A stretch of DNA of 7,337 bases, from the NCBI GenBank assembly GCA_938003515.1, contig CALKYL010000215.1:1-7337 (forward strand). Direction: 5' to 3'. Made by a program: the position numbers and the translations under genes. Positions 1 to 5,710 of the stretch are shown piece by piece (positions within the stretch are counted from its first letter, which is position 1; each line of letters begins with the position of its first letter). The notes beneath the pieces are model-generated. The model was not told the DNA's origin and searched no databases. It saw only the letters and a program-made list of their open reading frames with translations. This DNA comes from an uncultured bacterium. GTDB taxonomy: Bacteria; Planctomycetota; UBA1135; UBA2386.

Positions 1-1527
1 AGCCGCGAAGACGTGCCGATGCCCGAGCGCGCGCAGTTCAACGGCGACCCGCGGCACGTGCCCTACAAGGACTGCTTCAACGGCGGCGACGACTTCCCGA
101 ATACGTACAACTGGTACCACGACTCGCTCGACAACAGCTCGCAGCCGGCGGACATGGACTTCCCGAGCATCGACCAGGCCCGCCTGCGCAATCGCTGGCA
201 GTCGGCGATGGCGTGCGACGTGCCGCGGTACTTCGAGCTCTTGCGCAGAGGGCTGGTCGACAGCGCGTGCGTCTACACGACGCTGACCGGCTGGTCCTAC
301 TACTACCTCGGCATCGGCGCCGACATCGGCTACGACTCGGCGAACGGTTACCCGAACTCGATCCCGAGCAACATGTTGCCGCACTACAGCACCGGCAACG
401 GCTACATCAACACGATCACGGGTGCGCGCAAGTACATCCTGTCGTGGGAGCCGACCGGCTGGTGGTGCGGCTTCCCGTGGCTCGGGGAGCTCTACCCGGA
501 CTCGCTGGTCTCGACCTGGCTCGACACCGCCGGCGGTTCGCCGCGCGGCAACCTGCAGACCGGCACAGGCCTCGGCAACGCGTTCCAGTACCCGTGCAGC
601 GTCGCCTACTCGGTAGGCAACCGCGTCGCGTACGGCACGACGATCTTCGACCACATCCAGCGCACGTCGACGCGCGGCTGCTCGGCGTTCTTCAACATCG
701 GCACCGCGACGACGAGCTTCCGGCACAGCAGCGCGAGCGGCAGCGGCACGCTGACGGCGATCGGCCAGGAGGTCGCCGCCAACTACAACCTGACGATCCC
801 GCCGACGGCGCCGATCAGCCGGCCGTTCTCGCTGACGTTCGGCTCCCACGGCGGCGAGCACTGGAACTACGCGCCGTACTCGACGCGCCACACAGGCTCG
901 CTCTACGAGCAGTACTACCAGCACGGCTCCGGCATCGGCTCCGGCCTGGTCAAGCTCGTCAACCCGGGCAACACGAGCGCCGCCTACGTGGTCGTCAACG
1001 GCATCGACAAGACCGTCGACTCCGGCACGACGTTCATCGCGAAGTGGGCGGTGCTCTCGCTGGTGCACTCGTTCTTCGAGGCCGGCGACACGGGCAACAC
1101 GCTCCGCATCCCGCAGCTCCCGCGCGTCGAGATCGAGTCGCCGACCGACATCACCGAGCTGAACAACCCGACTGCGATCGACATCCTCTACGGCATCGAA
1201 TGGACCCGGTGGGACGGCCAGCCCTACTCCCAGACGGGCTCGTTCGCCGAGGACGAGTCGCTGCTGCAGTACGTGATCCTCTACTCGCCGGACAACGGCA
1301 CGACCTGGCGCTACGTCCAGGACGACTCGGTCGGTGTCGTCGGCGAGCGGCCGTCCGACACGACGTACATCGTCGACGACATGGTCGCCGGCGGCGAGAC
1401 CTACTCGTGGCCGGTGCCGTCGGCGACGTTCCCCGAGGGCAGCTACCTGCTCCGCGTCGACTGCTACCGGCAGGGTGCGCAGGTGCACTACTCCTGGCAC
1501 CAGAACAAGATCTTCATCCAGCGCTGA
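1..1527 (+). CDS. C-terminal part of a large unrecognised exported-type protein (5' end outside window)
   Basis: The reading frame is open from base 1 (Ser-Arg-Glu-Asp precede a GTG at 13), so the true start almost certainly lies upstream and the 508 residues seen are a C-terminal fragment. I do not recognise the family. The composition looks extracytoplasmic: very rich in Tyr, Trp, Gly, Ser, Thr and Asn (for example WSYYYLG and EQYYQHG), with low Lys and seven cysteines that could form disulfides. Visible residues about 375-508 look like an Ig/Fn3-type beta-sandwich. They start RVEIESPTD, then have the strand YVILYSPDNGTTW and the closing strands TYSWPVP and GSYLLRVDCY, a pattern seen in exported domains of the Kre9/KNH or sialidase-associated type. 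No transmembrane helix, sorting signal or catalytic motif is evident. The stop lies 11 bases before a pilin-like gene whose ribosome binding site overlaps it, so co-transcription is likely. A role as a large pilus-associated or PilX-like subunit is inference only; the missing N-terminus would decide it. Confidence 0.85.
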   Translation, partial: SREDVPMPERAQFNGDPRHVPYKDCFNGGDDFPNTYNWYHDSLDNSSQPADMDFPSIDQARLRNRWQSAMACDVPRYFELLRRGLVDSACVYTTLTGWSYYYLGIGADIGYDSANGYPNSIPSNMLPHYSTGNGYINTITGARKYILSWEPTGWWCGFPWLGELYPDSLVSTWLDTAGGSPRGNLQTGTGLGNAFQYPCSVAYSVGNRVAYGTTIFDHIQRTSTRGCSAFFNIGTATTSFRHSSASGSGTLTAIGQEVAANYNLTIPPTAPISRPFSLTFGSHGGEHWNYAPYSTRHTGSLYEQYYQHGSGIGSGLVKLVNPGNTSAAYVVVNGIDKTVDSGTTFIAKWAVLSLVHSFFEAGDTGNTLRIPQLPRVEIESPTDITELNNPTAIDILYGIEWTRWDGQPYSQTGSFAEDESLLQYVILYSPDNGTTWRYVQDDSVGVVGERPSDTTYIVDDMVAGGETYSWPVPSATFPEGSYLLRVDCYRQGAQVHYSWHQNKIFIQR

Positions 1528-1530
1528 GGA
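1526..1530 (+). promoter_or_regulatory. Shine-Dalgarno site of the pilin-like gene, overlapping the upstream stop codon
   Basis: GAGGA begins inside the TGA stop of the upstream gene (1525-1527) and ends 8 bases before the ATG at 1539. The spacing is ideal and fixes this ATG as the start. The overlap suggests translational coupling between the two genes. Confidence 0.55.
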
Positions 1531-1538
1531 CTCCGGCC

Positions 1539-2579
1539 ATGGAACGATTCGACGACCCCAGAGCCGGCTGCGCAGGCTACAACCTGATCGAGCTGGTCAT
1601 CTCGTCGGTGCTGCTGGCGATGATGGTGTTCGCCGTGGCGACGCTGTCGGTCCGCGGCGGCGAGGCGCAGGACTACGCGCGGCGGCTCAACCGCGCGACC
1701 GAGATCAACCAGGAGCTCGTCGACGGCATCCGTCTCGAGCTGGTGTCGTCGGTGCGGCTCTTCGGCAACGACGCCGAGGGGCTGGCGAACCTCGCGGTGT
1801 TCGACCTGTCCGGCGCGCCGACGCCGCTCGTCGGCTCGCGGCTGCCGACGGTCTCCGACGCCGAGACGATCCGGAAGGACACGCTCGGCGACGAGATCAC
1901 CGGCAACGCCCTGTTCTTCACCAAGCTCGCGTGGAGCGACCGGTTCCAGTGCACCAGCACGAACGAGTACCTCGTCGAGGTCTACCGCTGGGTGCTCTAC
2001 TACCTGACGCCGGAGGAGGGCGGGCCGGCGCCCGGCAGCCCGCTCGGCCTCAACATCGTGCGCGTGCTCGGCGAGCCGATGATCGACGCGGACTCGATCG
2101 ACCGCATCACGGACCCGACCGACCAGGCGGAGGTGTTGCTGCACCTGCACGACGCGACGCCCGACGCGACCGGTGCCACCCACGCGCCGGCCGAGGTGGT
2201 CTGGCGGCGCGGCGCGCTGCCGTCGGTCACGGGCACGCTCCGGCAGATCGACGGCTCCTCGGGCACGCTGAGCGACGTGCCGATCGACGGGCGGCCGAAC
2301 CCCTGGCAGATCCTGCGCGCGGAGAGCGACGTGCGCGGCCTGCTGAGCTACCGGCACCACTCGATCGCCACCGTGCATGCCCAGGACAGCTGGGGCGTCA
2401 GCCGGTTCGGGCTCGAGTCGCTGGCCGGGAGCGGCTTCCCACACGGCTTCGAGATCCAGGTCGTCGGCCCGAGCTCGGCGCGCCAGGTCCTCTTGCACTC
2501 CGTCGTCGCCTCGACCCGGCGCAGCGGTTTCTGGGCCTGGAGCGACATGCAGGTGGTCGTCGACGCGCGCGACCTGTAG
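1539..2579 (+). CDS. Prepilin-type N-terminal cleavage/methylation protein (minor pilin or pseudopilin, PilW/GspJ-like)
   Basis: This 346-residue protein has a class III prepilin signal: a short leader of 13 residues ending in Gly13, then YNLIELVISS with Glu18 at mature position +5, followed by an unbroken hydrophobic helix to about residue 36. In the family, a prepilin peptidase (PilD/GspO type) cuts after the Gly and N-methylates the new first residue, here Tyr instead of the usual Phe. The helix then packs in the pilus or pseudopilus core across the inner membrane. The rest (about 40-346) is a long globular part with no motif I recognise. Its length fits minor pilins or pseudopilins of the PilW/GspJ class better than major pilins (about 150 residues), but the exact class is not certain. 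No assembly ATPase, platform protein or peptidase lies in the window. The start is supported by GAGGA at 1526-1530. It is probably the last gene of an operon with the large protein upstream, since a hairpin and a new promoter follow. Confidence 0.88.
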   Translation: MERFDDPRAGCAGYNLIELVISSVLLAMMVFAVATLSVRGGEAQDYARRLNRATEINQELVDGIRLELVSSVRLFGNDAEGLANLAVFDLSGAPTPLVGSRLPTVSDAETIRKDTLGDEITGNALFFTKLAWSDRFQCTSTNEYLVEVYRWVLYYLTPEEGGPAPGSPLGLNIVRVLGEPMIDADSIDRITDPTDQAEVLLHLHDATPDATGATHAPAEVVWRRGALPSVTGTLRQIDGSSGTLSDVPIDGRPNPWQILRAESDVRGLLSYRHHSIATVHAQDSWGVSRFGLESLAGSGFPHGFEIQVVGPSSARQVLLHSVVASTRRSGFWAWSDMQVVVDARDL

Positions 2580-2588
2580 CGGGTGCCC

Positions 2589-2615
2589 GTCCGCCCGGCG
2601 AAAGGGGGGGCGGAC
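2589..2615 (+). terminator. GC-rich hairpin after the pilin-like gene, possible terminator
   Basis: A perfect 8-bp inverted repeat, GTCCGCCC (2589-2596) and GGGCGGAC (2608-2615), flanks an 11-base loop and starts 10 bases after the stop codon. There is no T-run after it, so it is not a classical intrinsic terminator. Its position between an operon end and the next promoter supports a role in termination or 3'-end protection. Confidence 0.35.
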
Positions 2616-2625
2616 CGGGATCCGG

Positions 2626-2654
2626 TTGATCCGCGGCCGCCGCAGCCGTAGGAT
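2626..2654 (+). promoter_or_regulatory. Sigma70-like promoter for rpoZ
   Basis: TTGATC (2626-2631) and TAGGAT (2649-2654) are separated by exactly 17 bases and each matches 4 of 6 consensus positions. Transcription would start near 2661, giving a leader of about 30 bases before the rpoZ ATG at 2690. AT-rich hexamers stand out in this GC-rich spacer, which adds weight. No operator is seen. Confidence 0.45.
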
Positions 2655-2689
2655 CCCCGCCCCTTTCGGCCCGCCCCGGACGCCCCCGC

Positions 2690-2905
2690 ATGGAACAGAG
2701 CCTCCCCCAGGAGCTGGTGAAGCAGGTCGGCGGATCGTTCCGCCTGACGGCGCTCTTGCAGAAGCGCGTGCGCGAGCTCGTGCGCGGCCAACGGCCGCTG
2801 TTCGAGACCCGCGAGCGCAACTACATCAAGATCGCCAGCGAGGAGCTCAGGCGGGGCCTCATCGAGCTCGTGCCGGACGAAGAGCTGAACGAACCGCAGC
2901 TCTGA
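2690..2905 (+). CDS. rpoZ: DNA-directed RNA polymerase subunit omega
   Basis: This 71-residue protein matches the omega (RpoZ/Rpb6) fold by pattern. VGGSFRLTALLQKRVREL (residues 13-30) corresponds to the conserved 'RFxLVxxAxKRARQL' helix. RGQRPLF (32-38) matches the 'G..PLV' loop. IASEELRRGLIEL (48-60) matches the 'VALxEIxxGxI' helix. Omega binds the beta-prime subunit near its C-terminus, helps it fold and assemble into core RNA polymerase, and can form part of a ppGpp-binding site in some bacteria. The 'VGGxFxLTxLLQKR' version resembles what I recall of Planctomycetota omega proteins. Only a weak GGA (2678-2680) precedes the ATG, 9 bases away. The gene has its own likely promoter at 2626-2654 and is not paired with gmk or spoT here, unlike in many Proteobacteria. 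The main doubt is that such a short family gives limited sequence evidence. Confidence 0.8.
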   Translation: MEQSLPQELVKQVGGSFRLTALLQKRVRELVRGQRPLFETRERNYIKIASEELRRGLIELVPDEELNEPQL

Positions 2906-2937
2906 GCGCGGCCCCGCTCGCCCCCACGGTCCCGAAG

Positions 2938-2977
2938 GCGGCCGGGTCCCAGGACTCCGTCCCGGTCCCGGAGCCGC
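2938..2977. terminator. Hairpin between convergent rpoZ and the DUF255 gene, possible two-way terminator
   Basis: GCGGC-CGGG (2938-2946) pairs with CCCG-GA-GCCGC (2967-2977), giving 9 base pairs with a 2-base bulge and a 20-base loop. It fills most of the 78-bp gap between two converging stop codons, where a bidirectional terminator is expected. There is no T-run on either strand, and chance pairing is common at this GC content. Confidence 0.3.
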
Positions 2978-2983
2978 GGCGAC

Positions 2984-4735
2984 CTATTCGCGCGCCGACT
3001 GGCGGCGGTCGCGCTCGATCGAGTCGATCGCCTGCAGCAGCTCCTCGGGCGTGTGCGCCGTGCCCTGGGGCTTGTTGCCGACGGTGAGGTGCGCGACCGG
3101 CACGTCGGATGCCACCAGCCCGCTGCGGCCGAGCAGCACCGGGTCGTGCTCCGGATCCAGCGTCTGCACGACCCGGGACGGCACGTAGGTCGAGAGCGCG
3201 GTGCGCCGCAGCTCCACCGACGCCGGCGCCTCGCGCGGGCCGACGATGGTCACGAACAGGGGCTCGTAGAAGAACAGATCGACGGCGCGGCCGTAGCCGG
3301 CGACGTAGTAGCCGAACTCGCGGTAGTTGCTCGCGAAGGCCTCGAGCGCCGCCGTCGCTTCGGCGTAGAACTCCGGTCGGCGCGACAGGTAGGAGAGGCG
3401 CATCAGCGCCTCGGCCATCGCCGCGTTGTCGAGGATCGAGCGGTTGCGCCGGCGCATCGAGCCGCGGCTGCGCGGATCGTGCAGGATGTCGTAGAAGCCG
3501 CCGTCGGGCGCCTTGTTCTGCGCGATCGTGCGTTCGGCGATCGCCTCGGCCGGCAGCAGCAGGTCCGAGTCGCCGGTCTGCTGCGACGCGTCGATCAGCG
3601 CCCGCACCAGGTATGCCTGGTCGCTCAGCATCCCCGGCAGGTGGTAGGTGCCGTCCCAGTAGTGGTGCACGTCCCTGCCGTCGTAGAGGTTGTCGAGCAG
3701 GAATCGCAGCGCCGTCATCGCGTGCTCGCGCCACTCGGGTCGCTCGAGCACGGCCGAAGCCTTCAGCAGGTTCGAGATCGCGAGCGCGTTCGCGTGGCAG
3801 TAGACGGTGCGGTCCAGGGACGGCGGCTCGCGGCGGGCGCGCTCCGCGGCGTCGCCGACGAAGTAGTCGGACTCGCCGTCCTGGCTGCCCGCGAAGGCCC
3901 CCGAGTGGGGGTCGCGCATCACGTCGAGCATCCAGCGCGCCACGCCCTCGGCCGTCCTGCGGTAGGCCTCGTTGCCGAAGACCTGGTGGGCCTCGAGGTA
4001 GGCGCGCAGCACGAGCGCGTTCTGGTCGAGCAGCTTCTCGTAGTTGGGGCTGTGCCAGTCCGGCGTTCGCGAGAACCGGAAGAAGCCGCCGTCGACGACG
4101 TCGTGCAGCGGGCTCTCCATCATGCGGTCGAGGGTCAGCGTCACGACCTGCCGCATGCGCTCGTCGTCGCGCTTCTGGACCTGGACCAGCGCGAAGTCGA
4201 TCGCCTCGGGATGGGGGAACTTGATGCCGTCGCCGAAGCCGCCGTGGCGGTGGTCGAGCTTGTCGTAGATCGCGGCCGTGATGTCGTCGACCATCTCGCG
4301 CCGCAGCTTGCCGCGCTCGGGCCCGCCGCCCTCCGCGCTGCGGGCCCACAGCTCGCCGATGCGCCGGCGGATGTCCTGGCCGTCGGCCTGCCACGCGTCG
4401 CGCACCCGCTCCAGGCGGCTCCGCAGCGCCGCCGCGTCGAGGAAGTTGTCCTGCGCGATCAGCTCGCCGTCGGGGGTCAGCCACGCGATCGTCGGCCACG
4501 CGCCGGTGCCGAACCGCTGGTTGACGTCCGGCCGGCGCTCCGCGTCGACGTGGATCGGCACGAAGGACGCCTCGACGATCCTGGCGACGTCCGGGTCGGC
4601 GAAGCTCGTCGCCATCAGCTCCCGGCAGAACTGACACCACGGCGCCGTGATGACCATCAGGACCGGACGGTCGTCACGCGCGGCGGACGCGATCGTCGCC
4701 GGTTCGTAGTGTCGCCATCGGATCGGGTCGGTCAT
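2984..4735 (-). CDS. Thioredoxin-fold DUF255 / YyaL (SSP411, SPATA20)-like protein
   Basis: This 583-residue protein has two parts. Residues 20-110 form a thioredoxin-like domain: APWCQFC with Cys34 and Cys37, then HVDAERRPDVNQRF (62-75), and the cis-proline motif AWPT with Pro81. The remainder looks like an alpha/alpha-barrel of the N-acylglucosamine-epimerase type, with the family signatures GGFGDGIKFP (165-174), DGGFFRFS (215-222), NYEKLLDQNA (231-240) and SQDGES (284-289). These match YyaL/SPATA20 proteins, whose substrate is not established; a redox or thiol-related role is inferred from the CXXC. It is about 100 residues shorter than the usual 680-700, and has PWCQFC where the family typically has CHWCH. 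No signal peptide is visible, so it is probably cytoplasmic. The start is the first natural ATG, but no clear Shine-Dalgarno precedes it. It lies 127 bp downstream of rsfS on the same strand and converges with rpoZ. Confidence 0.88.
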   Translation of the reverse strand: MTDPIRWRHYEPATIASAARDDRPVLMVITAPWCQFCRELMATSFADPDVARIVEASFVPIHVDAERRPDVNQRFGTGAWPTIAWLTPDGELIAQDNFLDAAALRSRLERVRDAWQADGQDIRRRIGELWARSAEGGGPERGKLRREMVDDITAAIYDKLDHRHGGFGDGIKFPHPEAIDFALVQVQKRDDERMRQVVTLTLDRMMESPLHDVVDGGFFRFSRTPDWHSPNYEKLLDQNALVLRAYLEAHQVFGNEAYRRTAEGVARWMLDVMRDPHSGAFAGSQDGESDYFVGDAAERARREPPSLDRTVYCHANALAISNLLKASAVLERPEWREHAMTALRFLLDNLYDGRDVHHYWDGTYHLPGMLSDQAYLVRALIDASQQTGDSDLLLPAEAIAERTIAQNKAPDGGFYDILHDPRSRGSMRRRNRSILDNAAMAEALMRLSYLSRRPEFYAEATAALEAFASNYREFGYYVAGYGRAVDLFFYEPLFVTIVGPREAPASVELRRTALSTYVPSRVVQTLDPEHDPVLLGRSGLVASDVPVAHLTVGNKPQGTAHTPEELLQAIDSIERDRRQSARE

Positions 4736-4862
4736 CTGCAGGTCGTGGTCGTCGGCGGGCGCGTTCCGTCGCGGCGGCGGGGCCGGCCGGACGGCGGATC
4801 GGAGGGGCGCGGCCGGGCTCCTGGCATCCTATCGGCCGACCGAGGGCTGGCCGCGTAGTTCC

Positions 4863-5468
4863 CTACCGCGACGGATCCTCGGTGTCCGGCGTGTCCGGCT
4901 CGTCCGTCGCCGCGCCGCCGTCCTCGGATCGAGCGTCCGGCGGCATCGGCTGGATCGCGCCGAACATGTCGAGCGTCGGCTGCCGCACCTCTGGTCCGGG
5001 TTTCGGAGCCGCGCCGGCGCCGGATGCAGCGCTCGGCGTGAACGGCAGGCGGGGCACGTCGGCCCACAGCGACTCGAGTCCGTAGTAGGCGCGCGCTTCG
5101 GGCAGGAACAGGTGCACGACGATGTCGTCGAAGTCGAGCAGCACCCAGTTGCTGTCCTCGGTCTCGAGCCCGCCCGTGTTGCGCCGCCGCCGTCCGCGCT
5201 GCGCCTTGTGCGCCATGTCCAGCTCCTTCGCGAGCGCCTGGCCCTGGCGCGTCGTCTGCACGGTCGCGACGACGAAGTAGTCGGCGATGACGAGGGGGCC
5301 CGAGACGTCGAGAACGACGATGTCGGTGGCCTGCTTCTGGTCGAGGCGCTCGGCGATTTCGAGCGCCATGCGGGTGGTGGCAGGATCGGGCTTGGGATCG
5401 ATGCGGGGCGAACGGGCCTGGGCTTTTGAGGTCAACTCTCGGGTCTCGGAGCGGGGGATGGGTTGCAC
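4863..5468 (-). CDS. rsfS: Ribosome silencing factor RsfS (Iojap/DUF143 family)
   Basis: RsfS binds ribosomal protein uL14 on the free 50S subunit and blocks joining with 30S, lowering translation in starvation or stationary phase. The core spans about residues 34-141 (numbered from the GTG): MALEIAERLDQKQATDIVVL, then LDVSG (53-57), ADYFVVAT (62-69), NWVLLDFDDIVVHLF (107-121), and EARAYYGLESLWADVPR (124-140), the family's hallmark ending. Two departures stand out. A basic run RGRRRR (91-96) sits in the central helix/loop region. A tail of about 60 residues (142-201), rich in Pro, Ala, Asp and Glu and likely disordered, extends past the normal end. I chose the GTG at 5468 because GGGAGAAG lies just upstream; the ATG at 5369 would give 168 residues starting at the core but has no Shine-Dalgarno. 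It follows hppA by 242 bp and is not next to nadD, obg or proA as in many bacteria. Confidence 0.9.
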   Translation of the reverse strand: MQPIPRSETRELTSKAQARSPRIDPKPDPATTRMALEIAERLDQKQATDIVVLDVSGPLVIADYFVVATVQTTRQGQALAKELDMAHKAQRGRRRRNTGGLETEDSNWVLLDFDDIVVHLFLPEARAYYGLESLWADVPRLPFTPSAASGAGAAPKPGPEVRQPTLDMFGAIQPMPPDARSEDGGAATDEPDTPDTEDPSR

Positions 5469-5470
5469 AG

Positions 5471-5478
5471 CTTCTCCC
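5471..5478 (-). promoter_or_regulatory. Shine-Dalgarno supporting the GTG start of rsfS
   Basis: On the minus strand GGGAGAAG ends 2 bases before the GTG at 5468, with the GGAG core 5 bases away. This favours the GTG over the downstream ATG at 5369, which has only a C-rich stretch before it. Confidence 0.45.
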
Positions 5479-5525
5479 GGAGGATAACGACGCCGTCGGA
5501 ATCGGTCACGCCCGCCCCCCCTGGC

Positions 5526-5604
5526 CCGGCCGCCCGTGGCCGGCGCGAACGGCCCGGGGGCTCGTCGGGACCGCGCCCGGCGGGTCCGACCCCGCCGGTC
5601 GGGC
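5526..5604. repeat. Cluster of overlapping GC-rich inverted repeats in the hppA-rsfS spacer
   Basis: Three stems lie close together: CCGGCC/GGCCGG (5526-5531 and 5538-5543), CCGGCGGG/CCCGCCGG (5577-5584 and 5591-5598, 6-base loop), and CCGACC/GGTCGG (5586-5591 and 5597-5602). The last two overlap and cannot form together. The rest of the 242-bp spacer (5469-5710) shows no gene I would defend. The stems could shape the 3' end of the hppA mRNA or the rsfS leader, but GC-rich sequence gives such pairings by chance. Confidence 0.3.
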
Positions 5605-5680
5605 ACGACAACTACCCGTTCGCGCGGCCGTTGCCACCGGCCCCCGGGACCTTCACCGGTCCTTCGCGAAGCGGCGCGAT

Positions 5681-5710
5681 CGCCCCCGGCGGGGGCGCGG
5701 CGGCGCGCCC
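5681..5710 (-). terminator. Two overlapping hairpins directly after the hppA stop, possible terminator
   Basis: Directly downstream of the hppA stop codon are two strong stems sharing bases 5693-5697. One is GGGCGCG/CGCGCCC (5693-5699 and 5704-5710) with a 4-base loop. The other is CGCCCCC/GGGGGCG (5681-5687 and 5691-5697) with a 3-base loop. Only one can form at a time. No T-run follows on the minus strand, so termination here would be non-classical or factor-assisted; 3'-end protection is an alternative. Confidence 0.4.

Noticed and set aside
213..2579. Very long open frame covering both + strand genes in another phase before joining the pilin frame
   Set aside because: Upstream of 1539 its translation is Arg/Ala/His-rich shadow sequence of the first gene, typical of high-GC DNA; only the part from 1539 has family features.
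4826..4831. Minus-strand TAGGAT as a -10 box for the DUF255 gene
   Set aside because: No matching -35 hexamer is found 16-18 bases upstream (GCGGCC at 17) and there is no extended -10 TG, so the hexamer alone is not enough.
2859..4858. Long open frames on both strands across the DUF255 gene
   Set aside because: They overlap a gene with clear family motifs, and their products are low-complexity Arg/Ala/Val repeats of out-of-phase GC-rich codons.
5662..5671. 10-base palindrome CTTCGCGAAG as a possible operator
   Set aside because: It occurs once and lies near the end of hppA, not at a promoter. A single short palindrome in GC-rich DNA is not evidence of regulator binding.
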